Shown here: positions 47,610 through 58,477 of the stretch, piece after piece
Numbering within the stretch: position 1 is the first letter of the stretch
Layout: the number at the start of each line of letters is the position of its first letter
DNA from: Vesta saturnalis
Lineage: Eukaryota > Arthropoda > Insecta > Coleoptera > Lampyridae
Reading direction: 5' to 3'
NCBI GenBank assembly: GCA_036346205.1
Contig: JARFJB010002137.1
Location: 801,001-865,000 of the forward strand
DNA: 64,000 bases
Program-made: the position numbers and the translations under genes
Notes under the pieces: model-generated
The model's database searches: none
What the model saw: only the letters and a program-made list of their open reading frames with translations
What the model was told of the DNA's origin: nothing

Positions 47610-49330
47610 ATGGGAGTGTAGTTTCTTATTAAAGAACTTCTTCAAGTAAAAACAAGAATTAATATAACAATTACAAATTGATTTTATGAATCATTTTAAA
47701 TTCAACAGACTTTTTTGAACAAAATTAATGCATAAAATACTATTGCTTCTAGGCAAATTTAAACCAATCCTTAGTAAAATTTCTGAAGTACTCAATGGTC
47801 AGATCAAAGATTTTATTTTTTACGGCTTTATGTAAATGTATAAAGATGGTCATGGAATTGTAGTTTCATACAAAAGAATTTATTAATCAAGTTGTATTAA
47901 TTTATAAAAGAAACTTTGGTGTTTTTTTTTCACGCTAAAAAATTTTTCCATGTAAAAACAAGAGTTAATATAACAACTACAAATTGACTGAATTAAATTA
48001 TTCTAAATTAAACAGAATTTTGTGAACAAAATAGGTGCATACCCTTACACAAGTCACTCTTTCGTTCAAGGCAAACTTAAATCAATCCTTAATGAAATTT
48101 CTAGACTGAAATCAGTCCTTAGTAAAATTTCTGAAGTACTCAATTTAAGTATATTCAAATCAACTTTTCCATTTTCTACTTCTTTTTGTAAATTTAAATT
48201 GGTTACTTATGTATTATTTAGTGACGAAGCTATCTTCAATAGTAACATGCATTATTATACCACTGAAAATCATCATTGGATCAGACATGTTGGCCAACAA
48301 AATCAGTGGTCACTAAATGTTTGGGGGGGAATTATAAGGTCCCATGTTATAGGTCCTTTTTTTTAAGATACTCTAACCGGCGAGGTGTATTTAAATTTTT
48401 ACGAGATGTGCTACCTAACCGTCTTCAAAATACTAATGAGGCAGTTTATGGAAATATGTGGTTCCAGCATGATGGTGCACCCGCCTATTACCATCGAGAC
48501 GTGCGAACCACTGGAAAGAAAATCAGTGGATAAGTCTAGGAGGGTCCATTTCTTCCTCATTTTTGCCCCACTCGATTTCTTTTTGTGACGTTACCTAATG
48601 ATTATGTGTATAAAAAAATTCCAACCACACCAGAAAATATGAAAGAAAGATTCAGAAATCTTTTCAGAATATCACATGACCGACATTAGAGATAGTGAAA
48701 ATAATTTTGTGCTACGTTTTAATAAATGTATTGAAGTTGAAGGAAGAACATCCTAGCATTTAGTTAGAAATTGACTTTTTTTTTCTTTATCATTTTATTG
48801 TTCTTGTTTTGTTGTAATTTGTATATGTTAATTTTATTACACAGTATTCCATATAAAAATAACACATATTTACAGTTATTTTCAACAGCCTAATTTACTG
48901 TAAACAATGCATAGTTGATTTACAAATTTTGTAATGCCAAGAGATAAAAAAGATAAATTAAAGATACTTTCGAAGATTACAATTTTTACAGTAGACTTGG
49001 ATAGTGATAGATATTTAAGAACGCCAAAGTTTCTTTCATAATTTAATACAAATTGATTAAAAAATTCTTTAGTATGAAACTATAGTTCTATGACGATCTT
49101 TATACGTTTACATTTACAAAAAGACGCAAAAACTGAAATCGCTGATCTGAACATAATCAAATTGAGTACTTCCGAAATTTTACTACAGACTGATTTAAAT
49201 TTGCCTAGAAGCAAGAGTGTTTTATGCACTAATTTGTCCAAAAGTCTGTTAATTAATTAAATCAATTTGTATTTGTTATATTAACTCTTATTTTTACTTG
49301 AAATTTTTTTAGTACGAAACTACAATCCCA
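47610..49330 (+). mobile_element. Long-TIR mariner-type element B
   Basis: Inverted repeats of about 325 bp (47610-47933 and 49005-49330) share GTAGTTTC at the tip, AGAGTTAATATAAC, TTGCTTCTAGGCAAATTTAAA, AAATTTC(T/G)GAAGTACTCAAT and AAAGAAACTTTGG. A further partial copy of the repeat lies at 47945-48145. The right tip TCCCA abuts the CA-rich minisatellite. Confidence 0.75.
48215..48765 (+). pseudogene. Mariner-type transposase fragment in element B
   Basis: Reads LFSDEAIFNSNMHYY (first Asp region, about 48217), HHWIRHVGQQNQWSLNVWGG, YGNMWFQHDGAPAYYHRDV (second Asp, about 48450) and then, frame-shifted, APLDFFL for the third block near 48575. Motifs are in the right order for a mariner-type DDE domain but with several breaks. 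The N-terminal HTH part was not seen, probably replaced by the extra repeat copy at 47945-48145. Confidence 0.65.
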
Positions 49331-50050
49331 CACACACACACACACCCACACCTACACCCACACCCACACACACACGCACATACGCACACACGCACACGCA
49401 CACGCACACGCACAGCACACGCACACGACACACGCACACGACAACGCACACGCACAACGCACACGACGCACAGCACACAGACGCACAAAACAGACGCACA
49501 CAGACGCACACAGAACGCACACAGACGCACACAGACGCACACAGACGCACACAGACGCACACAGACGCACACAGAGCAACAGACGCACAGACGCACACAG
49601 ATGCACACAGACGCACACAGACGCACACAGACGCACACAGACGCACACAGACGCACACAGACGCACACAGACGAACACAGACGCACACAGACGCACACAG
49701 ACGCACACAGACGCACAAGACGCACACAGACGCACACAGACGCACACAGACGCACACAGACGCACACAGACGCACACAGACGCACACAGACGCACACAGA
49801 CGCACACAGACGCACACAGACGCACACAGACGCACACAGACGCACACAGACGCACACAGACGCACACAGACGCACACAGACGCACACAGACGCACACAGA
49901 CGCACACAGACGCGCACAGACGCACACAGACGCACACAGACGCACACAGACGCACACAGACGCACACAGACGCACACAGACGCACACAGACGCACACAGA
50001 CGCACACAGACGCACACAGACACACAGGCACACAGACACACAGACACACA

Positions 50051-50087
<37 letters not shown>
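49325..50087. repeat. 760-bp minisatellite of the 10-mer ACGCACACAG
   Basis: From about 49480 to 50015 a regular array of ACGCACACAG (more than 40 units) with single-base variants and unit-length interruptions (GACGCACAAGACG near 49710, GAGCAACAG near 49572). The flanks are CA-rich and less regular. The last part (50037-50087) becomes pure CA. All long frames here (RLCASVCVCV, RRTQTHTDAH) are artefacts. Confidence 0.95.
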
Positions 50088-50093
<6 letters not shown>

Positions 50094-50200
50094 CTTTAAA
50101 ATAAATAAATGAGCCGCAATTAAGTACGCAGGTAATTAGATATAACCAAACTATTATTGTTAATGCACGATGCACGTGTTTATTTTAGTGAATATTTCAA
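50088..50200. repeat. Inverted copy of 52785-52906
   Basis: AAAATTACTTTAAAATAAAT..., TTAAGTACGCAGGTAATTAG and CTATTATTGTTAATGCACGA match the opposite strand of 52785-52906, including the adjoining CA/TG tract. It is a second copy of the E3-type interior. Confidence 0.7.
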
Positions 50201-50274
50201 AGACAACAACAAACTAGGATTATCTTGATGAAGATAAGCACGATAAAACAGAGTAGAATATACTTCTGATTACA

Positions 50275-50320
50275 GATTTCTTTTCACCGAACATTTTCTG
50301 CAATAGAAGTTGATCATGCA
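50275..50320. repeat. Truncated inner end of a Polinton-like terminal repeat
   Basis: ACCGAACATTTTCTGCAATA GAAGTTGATCATGCAC matches the inner terminal block at 52215-52260 and 41555-41585 in the same orientation. It precedes the protease and accessory gene remains on its right. Confidence 0.5.
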
Positions 50321-50515
50321 CTGAACTTGTTACAGAACTCTTAATTAAAACAACTAAACTATTAAAAACGCTTTTATTTATCAAAACAGAATAATTGAAT
50401 AACAAGTATTATACAGTAACTTGATTATCTCATCATTTAGAATTAAGCGTATAGTAAAAACTTATTTACAAGAAATCAAGCATTGGTAAATTATTTAATC
50501 TAAAATATAGAAACT

Positions 50516-50830
50516 TTAACGTGTAAAGTTCTCATACATCCGAATGGTAATCCTGCAGCGTCGTTTTGTTGTAGCGGACCATCTAGAATTCTTCTCAAGG
50601 AAACGTAAATGGTAACCTAGCAGTGCTCGTCCAAAGGAATCAAAATATTCCCCATTACCATTCTCGTCAATGTAGATAGTGGTTTGCAGGATCCGTCGGA
50701 TCACATTCTTGTGGTTAGGGATCGATTTCAAGCATCTTAACACTTGTACCGCATACATCTTTGGAATTGGTATGTGTCCAGTTTTGTGGTAAGGCGTTTT
50801 CCAATGCATACATAGGCTCAACGATGTTAT
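50516..50830 (-). pseudogene. Adenain-like cysteine protease remnant (Polinton type)
   Basis: The minus strand reads NHKNVIRRILQTTIYIDENG, NGEYFDSFGRALLGYHLRF and, in a shifted frame, RYNKTTLQDYHSDV. The YFDS.GR block with the acidic residue and the LQDY.SDVCG block are those of adenovirus-protease-like (Ulp1-fold) enzymes encoded by Polintons; here the catalytic Cys position falls on a stop codon (TGA). The HW part holding the catalytic His is not visible. It is a dead copy, downstream in the same orientation of the accessory gene at 50715-51222. Confidence 0.55.
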
Positions 50831-51222
50831 AGTTTAAACAGCTATATGCTTTTGCTCCCTTTCTTAATTTTTTAAGCGGCGGGCAGCCAGACCCGTCCAG
50901 GTTTACTATGTTAAGAAACCGTATAAAACTGTTGTTTTTCACTGCCCTTAACGTGAATTTTGTTAAAGGGCTGCAGCACTTTTATCAGCTCCTCACGGAA
51001 ATCGTTGTAGTGTACATACCCCGACCACCATCTCAGACCGCGATATTTTTTCCACAAAAATCGTATCTGACTTGACATGGGTTTTGATATAAAATAATTA
51101 CGAGGTGGTTTTATCAGTATCAGTAATAAAGCTCCATGGTCTGTAACCACTGCAATCTCTTTGGGTATGAATTTGTTGTTAACACCTCTAAGCCCTTGTA
51201 CGTCCAAGTATGCGTCCATCCT
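50715..51222 (-). pseudogene. Accessory protein of Polinton-like elements, unassigned family
   Basis: From MDAYLDVQGLRGVNNKFIPK at 51222 the reading continues with EIAVVTDHGALLLILIKPPR, WWSGYVHYNDFREELIKVL and IHVKGSEKQQF, shifts frame near 50935, and goes on with RFLNIVNLDGSGCPPLKKLR and YALENALP. I believe similar proteins (DVQ.FR.....FIPKEVA at the start, IYVKG.EK, D..GCPSL, CALRN) are common in arthropod genomes beside polymerases of this kind. The acidic start, VKG.EK and D....C layout could suit a nuclease, but that is inference. Confidence 0.45.
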
Positions 51223-51529
51223 CTTTCTCTTGCTACTGGATACTGAAGCTTGAGCAATTTCTATATGACAGATAAACTGATGTAAAAACATCTGTAGCTG
51301 AGAGATTTAATAATAAAACATTGAAACAAGAATGTGACGCTACTTTACGAGGATAATGATAAGGTAATTCCTCATAAGCGGCATACATTTTCAAGTCATT
51401 ATTTTCAGGTTGATCTATTTCCAAAGCAGTGACCTTTGCGTTAAAGATTAATTGATTTGTTGTCGAGTAACTTTCGAGGAACAGTATGCAGTTTCTATCT
51501 ATTATTTACAGATTGGAAAAATTAGACAG

Positions 51530-52040
51530 GTGTAGGGTTGCGCAACTTGCTCTCGGGGCTTTGCCCCTTGTCGAGGCCCCAATGGCGGAAAATTTGAATT
51601 TGTATTTAAGTCTCTGCAGGTTATGACTGGAAATATGAATTTATATTGTAATAAGGGGTATAATGCTAACTTGTAATACAGATGAAGGACTTAGCAACTT
51701 ACTCTAAGGCCCACCCCCCTCGACCAAAAATTTGAATTTGTTTGCGGTGCCATCTATGAGGGAAAATTTGAACTTGTATTATAATAAGGGGGCCGAATGC
51801 TAACTTATAAGACAGACATAGAGCTTCGCAATTTGCTTTCGGGTCTTATCCCCTGGCCCCTTGGCGGAAATTTTGAATTTGGATTTGTATTTAAGTGTTT
51901 ACATTCTGATTACTTATTACGAGAAATTTGAACTTGTATTCTAATAAGGGCCTATTGCTAGCTTATAAGACAAAACATAGGAACCTGTGTTAGGGTCTAC
52001 GCCCTCCGGTCGTGGTGCTTGTTGGGAAATTTGAATTTGT
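51530..52040. repeat. Four ~115-130-bp subterminal units
   Basis: Units with GACAGGTGTAGGGTTGCGCA, TTTGCCCCTTGTCGAGGCCC, AATTTGAATTTGTATTTAAG and GTAATAAGGGGTATAATGCT, related to 41130-41440 and inverted at 4690-4860 and 5760-5930. Overlying frames are repeat artefacts. Confidence 0.75.
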
Positions 52041-52573
52041 GTCGTCGTCATCTAGTTGTGTAAGGGCGTTAAATTTCTAGTACTAATCAGGGTTTTGTTT
52101 GTTTGTGGCACCATATAGTGGTATATTTTTAAACTAGCGAATGTCTTTTGTAATAGAGGTATATTTCTCGGACTAATTAGGGTTGTTTGTGGTGCCGTAT
52201 AGTGGGGTAAAGACTAATGAATGTTTTCTGTAATAGAGGTTGATCATGTTCGTCTCTCCCTCATCCCTTTCTCAAACATAGAAATCAATTAATCAAATCA
52301 CATTAATGAAATCAATTAAATACCAAACTGATTTAACTTAATCATACTCTATCAGCTCTCAATTTAAAAATAGCAGTTAGATTGAACGCACAGAGTGCAA
52401 AAGAAAGCCAATCTCACACTTATTGTAGCTACTAACCCCGTTTGGGATTAACTGCAGGATTGTTAGTGAATGTTCAAACACCGTTAGGAAAAACAAGTTT
52501 ATTAACAAAATTGAAGGAAATCTTAGCGTTTGAAAATATATTATTATTATTATTATAAACAACAATACATCAT

Positions 52574-52860
52574 TTATTTAATCACATCCTTTATCGGTCT
52601 TCTTCTTTTTCTTAAACCGTGATTCGTCGCTACCATCATCATGGTTTTGAGAGTCGTCTTTCTCTCTACCTCATCGCTATTCTTCCTCTTCTGTGAATCA
52701 TCACCATCACCTTGGATGTAAGATACATTCAGCTCATCCACGTCATCGTTTCTATCATCTTCTTGAACGGTTATGTTGTAATAGTTTATTGTTGTTGTCT
52801 TTAAATATGCATCGTGCATTAACAATAATAGTTTGATTATATATAATTTATGTCTAATTA
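52574..52860 (-). CDS. Small acidic-then-basic protein in E3
   Basis: The minus-strand frame (coding part from about 52860) has TTTINYYNITVQEDDRNDDV, DELNVSYIQGDGDDSQKRKN and ends LRKRRRPIKDVIK. The upstream part is CA-repeat. NYYNIT..EDD followed by an acidic middle and a basic tail parallels 4394-4627. Family and function unknown. Confidence 0.35.
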
Positions 52861-52906
52861 CCTGCGTACTTAATTGCCGCTCATTTATTTCTTTTAAAGT
52901 AATTTG

Positions 52907-52952
52907 TGTGTGTGTGTGTGTGTGTGTGTGTGAGCGTGTGTGTGTGTGTGAG
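52907..52952. repeat. (TG)n tract in E3
   Basis: 46 bases of TG with one AGCG break. An inverted copy of this region at 50037-50200 carries the greatly expanded CA array. Confidence 0.9.
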
Positions 52953-53642
52953 TAATTGCACATACAGATAAATCAGGTATAATTTCGAATGTAAAGGTGA
53001 TTACAGCTTACATAGATAGAGAATTTTTCTGTATAAAACGTTAGGGTAGAAAATGATTATTACTCCACCTAATATCTGGGTCTGATGTTTTTTGCAACAG
53101 CAAATTTTAAAAATATTTGTAAACACATTAATTTACACGATGTTGACGGGCGATTGTTACTTTCCAATCCATAACTGCTTTCCATAAAAAACAGTTTAGT
53201 GAAAGGTGAATATGGGCAGCAGTAAGTGGGATAGAGATAATTAGGTCTACATTCTAAAATTACGTATATCAACTATCCATAAGTAAAAAGACAAAACGTT
53301 TTGTGAGCTGTATAAAATATTTCAATAAGTAGTTTAATTCTCCAACGCAGTTACCATTAGAACAGTTAAAAGAAAAACACATCTGAAGGTATGCATATTA
53401 TTCTTTAATATATGTTTTACTTGATATTACTAAGAAAAAAAGCCAATAAAGATTTTGAAATGTATTATTACTCTTATAGGATGACATCATAAAATCTGAT
53501 CTACAATAGCAGGTACGTATTCGTGGACTTTAAACTTGTAGTTATTAATTCGCATATAATAATAAACTATTAAAACCTTTGTCTTTTATTTCCATTATAT
53601 CAATTTGATATTTTTAAAACATGTTAATTTAATTGAACTCTA

Positions 53643-53644
53643 TG

Positions 53645-53678
<34 letters not shown>
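53643..53678. repeat. (TA)n microsatellite
   Basis: About 36 bases of TA within E3. Confidence 0.9.
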
Positions 53679-53679
<1 letters not shown>

Positions 53680-54090
53680 TAATTATTACTTTCCAGTCCT
53701 TTTAATGAGGTTTTTATAACTGTTAATGTTGAACTGTGGCTGATTTTGAGCAAGCAAACTGTAATTAATTAAATTGAATCAGTTTTGAACTGTAAGCTGG
53801 TTTCCGCAAAAAGTAAGACATGATTTATTGATTTTGGTTGATTGATTGAGATTGATCTGATTGATTTGATCGAGCATGATTTGTTTGAAATTGATTGATT
53901 AATTAATTAATTGATTCGTTTGTGTGTGAGAAAGAGTCGAAAGAGAGAGAGAGAAACGGGTAAACGAAAGAGAGAAAAAGAGTGGTGTGCATGATCAACC
54001 CTGGGAAATTCCCAAGGTCAAATGACGTCACAAAAAGTAAAAGTAGTGCCCGTATTCTACGCATGATGTCAGGAATAGTAAAAAACAATT

Positions 54091-55963
54091 TTAAAGTTTT
54101 AAAATACTTTCAAGTTTACCTACATTTTCTTTAAAATATAAAGCTATTTCTGATACAGAATGAAAATTTTGCCCTCTAGTACTATCAAACAACATGCTTT
54201 TATGTAAATACAGTCTTTCTATGTCAAAATCGCGACTATAATTTTCTTCAATTATTTTAGTGTTTTCTTTATTTAATGAAAAAGTTTCAATATCTTTTGC
54301 CCGCTTTACTCCATTCGAATTAAATCGAATGCTAATGCTCTGAATACAAGTGTCTGTGATTTCGTAATGTAAACATCTGTACAACTCTTCAGGGGGATTA
54401 GAAAAATGTTAATTTTTTGAGCCACTCAATTTAAGAGGAAGCTTGTTTTTCTTGGTAAAACTGGTTTTTCAATATTAAAATTATCCTTTTCACTAACTAT
54501 ATCCTTTTCAATAACTGTTTGTCTCCATACATTTTCAAAATTATTTCGTTGAGTCTGAAGCAAGACAATTACTTTTTTTATTGTGTCTGCGATGTTAGTG
54601 TTAACTTTTTGGACATTAGCATTCAAACCTCAATATTTTCAAAAACGTTTATTAATTCAGTAAAAAAAAATTCAAACGAATACACGTTTTCAAGGAACCC
54701 ATTTGCCTTTGCTCCTGCTTCACTTTTTTCATTACTTTGGTTTGCCATAAATTCACATATTTCTTTATAATTGTCTAACAGAGATTTTAAAGATTCTATG
54801 CGCAGACACCATCTTGTGGGACAAAAAGTCCTGTAGGACGAAGAAAATTTAATCGTTTTGCTGAATCTCGAATATAATTAAGATGTCTTTAGCACGTGCT
54901 AAAGAATCTCTTACTTTAGGTATGCCGTTAAATGAATCTTAAATAAGCAAGTTAAGAGAGTAAGCTATGCAGTGAACGTATACAGCTCGTGGTTCATCAT
55001 TAGCTATTCTTTTTTGCAGGCCTGATAGAGTTACACTTATATTTGCAGCTCCATCGTAGCATTGGCCTCGTAGCGACGATATGTCTAAGCCATATCTTAT
55101 AAAAACGTCTTTTACAACAGTATATAATGTTTGTGCATCAGTGAAGGGCGTTTCATAAAGTCCCAAGAAATATTCATCTATTTTCAAATTGTCGTCCACA
55201 CTTCGAAAACAAACCGAAAATTGTTTTTTTTTTGACATATCTGTTGTTTCAACTGCGATAATTGAAAATATTATATTTTGCTTAATCTTAGTGACTATTG
55301 TGTTGCAAAAAATTTTATTGATAATATCGTGCGATATCCATTTATGGTTAGTACGACTCTTTCATGTACTAAGATCTTTAGAATCTTCAGCTCTAAGATT
55401 TAAAAGCTGAATAAAGTTGAAGTCTTCTTCTGTATGGCCTCTGAATGCAAGCCTGCTAAATAGTTAATGAACTCAATAATGTTAAGCAGCGCAGCTCTTG
55501 CAGTTTTCATTTCTAACACTTTAGCCTTTGACATAGACATAGCTGCGATCACGTTTACTCCTTTGTCAATTGCAGACATAGCCTCTTGTTTTATTCCATT
55601 TATTAAATCCTTGCACAACAAACGATTGATTCGACAGCTTTGGCATTGGAATTTTACGTTTTAAGTATGCATTTTGGCCTAATTCACAGAATACTTTGGA
55701 AACAGTTTCCTTATAATGTAACCCCCCGAATGTATTTTTCCAGTTTGGCCCCTCTTTAATGGCGGATTCGAATTATCTTGTACTTTAGAAGTAAAAGCAA
55801 CCTCTTCTTTGCATATTTCTGAAGTTCCTTGGTCCTGGTCCACTGGTGTATCTTTTGAATCATCGATTTGAGATAAAGATGACTGCGACGACACGGACTC
55901 AAAGGGTACGGACGCTGAAACTTTTTTACTTCCCTTTGGAAAACTAATAACACATTTATCCAT
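54091..55963 (-). pseudogene. hAT-type transposase (ZMYM1/DUF4371-like), decayed
   Basis: Minus-strand pieces in order: MDKCVISFPKGSKKVSASVP (55963), a low-complexity acidic stretch, IRKLFPKYSVN (a TTF-type finger linker), ALLNIIEFINYLAGLHSEAI (55510-55450), MSKKKQFSVCFRSVDDNLKI, EYFLGLYETPFTDAQTLYTV, GQCYDGAANISVTLSGLQKR and AVYVHCIAYSLNLLI (54990-54940). The CYDGA(A)NM and HC.AH.LNL blocks are the RNase-H-fold core of hAT DUF4371 proteins. A middle part (54626-54426) and a C-terminal part (54384-54091) follow in other frames. The hATC dimerisation end is not seen. It stops close to the right tip of E3. Confidence 0.7.
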
Positions 55964-55984
55964 ATTTAAAACGAAAATTTGAAA

Positions 55985-55988
<4 letters not shown>

Positions 55989-56034
<46 letters not shown>
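55989..56034. repeat. (TA)n microsatellite, left of mariner element C
   Basis: About 46 bases of TA directly before the tip of the mariner-type element. Confidence 0.95.
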
Positions 56035-56035
<1 letters not shown>

Positions 56036-58386
56036 CGGTGTCCCAGTAGTGCGTATTCGCTCGATAGCTCCTTAGCCATCAAACTTAGAATATAAGTTTA
56101 CATACGAAAGTTGTTTATTTTTATAAGAATTACTTACAAGCTAAATCTTACAGTTTTTGAGATATTTGCAAAGTTAACTAAAAACTGACATTTTTATGTA
56201 GTAATTCAAGTAGGCGTATCTCAGTTATTTTTAAAGAGAAAAAAATAATCTTTGGTATAGAATTTAATCATACATGAGCTTACTTTAATCTATTGTCAAA
56301 ATTGATAACACTGATAACACTGATGAACAGTAACATTAGTCGGTCAAAGCAAGCTGTGGATACATAAGAAACTAATAAACATTAACTGAAATACATCAAT
56401 TGCAATTATAATAAATATTGTATGAAACCACCATTTTTAAGAGATATTTGAGGTGTTTTTAAACGATTCATCGTAAAATTAAACAATTTAATCAAAAAAG
56501 CGTAAAACAAAAGATGAACGAAAACAAATGAAGAAATCAAACTTGTCAAACAGTGCTAATATTTGTGTAGTACTGTAAACTTACTTCCTAAATTACAAAA
56601 TGAATTTTTCGAAAGAAGTGCTTGTTAATATGATTTACATCTTTGGTGAAAGCGATAAAAATTGTCTTTTAGCTCATCGAATTTATAAGCAAAAATTTCC
56701 ACATGCACGACACCCGCAAGTTTCAGCATTTGCAAGATTGAAAGAGCGTTTCGAGCAAACAGGCAGTACTCATTACGAAGACAATTTAAAATGAGAAAAA
56801 AACGCAATTAACGATGGTAATGAACATTTAGTTCTTCAATCCGTGATTGAAAATCCTCACGTTTCTTGCCGACAACTGGAATTAGAAGTTGGAGTTTCAA
56901 AAACATCAGTTAATAGAATTATAAAAAAATATAAATATCATCCATACCATATCCAACTTGCACAAGAATTAGACGAGGATGACTTCGTTAATAGATTAAA
57001 TTAAATTATTGAATTATTATTTGAATTTTTTGAATTATTTGAATTATTATTGAATTATTGAAATATTAAATTAAATTGATTAAATAGATTAAAGTTTTGC
57101 AATTGGGCCATAAATAAAAATTTAGAAAAACCCAACTATTTTAGCACGATCTTATTTACGATATTACGATACTGAGAATCCCAGATTCATAATTCCTATT
57201 GATCATCAACACCGCTGGTCACTTAATGTTTGGGCCGGAATTATTGGAGAAAGAATTATAGGACCACATTTTTTTGAAAACACGGTCAATGGAGATTCAT
57301 TTTTAAACCTCTTGCGCAACGAATTTGAAACTTTTATTGAAGATTTACCTTTACAAACCCTTAGAGAAATGTGGCTACAATTAGATGGCGCTCCTCCGCA
57401 TTTTAGCAAAAACGTTAGAAATTATTTAAATATCCAGTTTCAAACCAAATGGATTGGAAGAGGAGGGCTGATATCCTGGCCTCCAAGATCGCCTGACTTG
57501 CCAAAGCTGGACTTCTTTCTTTGGGGTTGGATTAAAGAAAAAGTCTATCAAACTCCTCCAACGACTGTAGATGATATGAAGGCAAAATTTAGAGACGTCA
57601 TTCAAAATATAAATGTTTCCACGTTACGAAAAGTAAATTTGTCGTTTATTCAAAGACTTCATGTTTGCCAGTAACAAAATGGTGGTCACATTGACCATTT
57701 ATTATAATTTTAAGTGTTTGTATTTCAGTTAATATGTTTTTTAGTTTCTTATGTATTCATAGCTTGCTTTGATTGACCGACTAATGTTACTCTTCTTCAG
57801 TGTTATCAACGAAAAATATTGAACAAACTTAAATATCTCCGAAAGTATTAGTGATAGGTATAGAACATATTTAACAGAAATGAAAGCCGACTAATAGACG
57901 AAGACAAGGCATTAAAAAATATAGGGTGTGCCATTTAAAAAAATGAAGATATAGCATTTTCAAATTTATGTTATTGAATTAATTTTTGTGATCACCGTGT
58001 ATATTGAAATCCAATTTTGACAACAGATTAAAGTAAGCTCATGTATTAATAAATTCTATACCAAAGATTATTTTTTTATCTTTAAAAATAACTGAAATAC
58101 GCCTACTTGAATTACTACATAAAAATGTCAGTTTTTAGTTAACTTTGCAAATATCTCAAAAACTGTAAGATTTAGCTTGTAAGTAATTCTTATAAAAAAG
58201 ATGTAAAATTATAAGGAGAATCGAAAAATAAAATAATATATAGGGTGTTCTATTTAAAAATCAAAAGTTCTATATTGTACCAAACCAAACTATTTTTAGA
58301 TTATGCAGCTTATAAAAATAGACAACTTTCGTAATTAAACTTATCTTCTAAGTTTAATGGCTAAGGAGCTATCGACCGAATACGCA

Positions 58387-58388
<2 letters not shown>
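56035..58388 (+). mobile_element. Long-TIR mariner-type element C between TA repeats
   Basis: Inverted repeats of about 400 bp (56049-56430 and 57680-58388, the right arm with extra DNA at about 58200-58290) share TGCGTATTCG(C/G)TCGATAGCT, TTTGCAAATATCTCAAAAAC, AATTCAAGTAGGCGTAT(C/T)TC, and TCGGTCAA.GCAAGC. (TA)n tracts adjoin both ends, and the left tip ACGGTGTCCCAGTA has no right counterpart. TA is the target of this superfamily. Confidence 0.8.
56600..57674 (+). pseudogene. DD41D-type mariner transposase in element C
   Basis: Starts MNFSKEVLVNMIYIFGESDK, then a HTH-like HPQVSAFARLKERFEQTGS, then (after a stop) NPHVSCRQLELEVGVSKTSV and KYKYHPYHIQLAQEL, the standard second HTH and linker. 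An AT-rich insert at about 57000-57080 disrupts the next part and the first Asp block is not recognisable. From 57200: HQHRWSLNVWAGIIGERIIG, then an open part 57312-57674 with WLQLDGAPPHFSKNVRNYL (second Asp), PRSPDLPKLDFFLWG (third Asp, 41 residues later by my count) and a C-terminal helix. Inactive. Confidence 0.75.

Positions 58389-58473
<85 letters not shown>
58389..58473. repeat. (TA)n microsatellite, right of mariner element C
   Basis: About 85 bases of TA directly after the right tip. Confidence 0.95.

Positions 58474-58477
<4 letters not shown>

Larger units (their letters stand above)
51430..54062. mobile_element. Polinton-like fragment E3 with inverted ends
   Basis: Left terminal region 51520-52300 and inverted right region about 53780-54062. 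Shared blocks: TTGATCATG, GATTAATTAATT, GAACTGTAAGCTGG(T)TTTCGCA with E2, and TGACGTCA at 54023-54030 near the right tip GTGCCCGTATTCTAC. The interior holds the small acidic/basic frame at 52574-52963. No polymerase or integrase is seen. Confidence 0.55.

Noticed and set aside
49325..50087. CRISPR-like array or telomeric repeat
   Set aside because: The array is a pure 10-mer tandem repeat with no unique spacers, and the unit is not a known insect telomere repeat (TTAGG).
49309..50175. Long open frames of CVCVRLCAS- or THTDAHRRTQ-type residues
   Set aside because: They are translations of the 10-mer minisatellite in several frames at once. The same applies to the CVCVCV frames at 4135, 9349 and 28497.
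40878..54062. One 13-kb Polinton from the 40878 tip to the 54062 tip
   Set aside because: Both tips look right, but inverted inner-end blocks at 42795-43100 and a left-type end at 51520-52300 lie in between, and the flanking six bases do not match. Two or more separate fragments explain this better.
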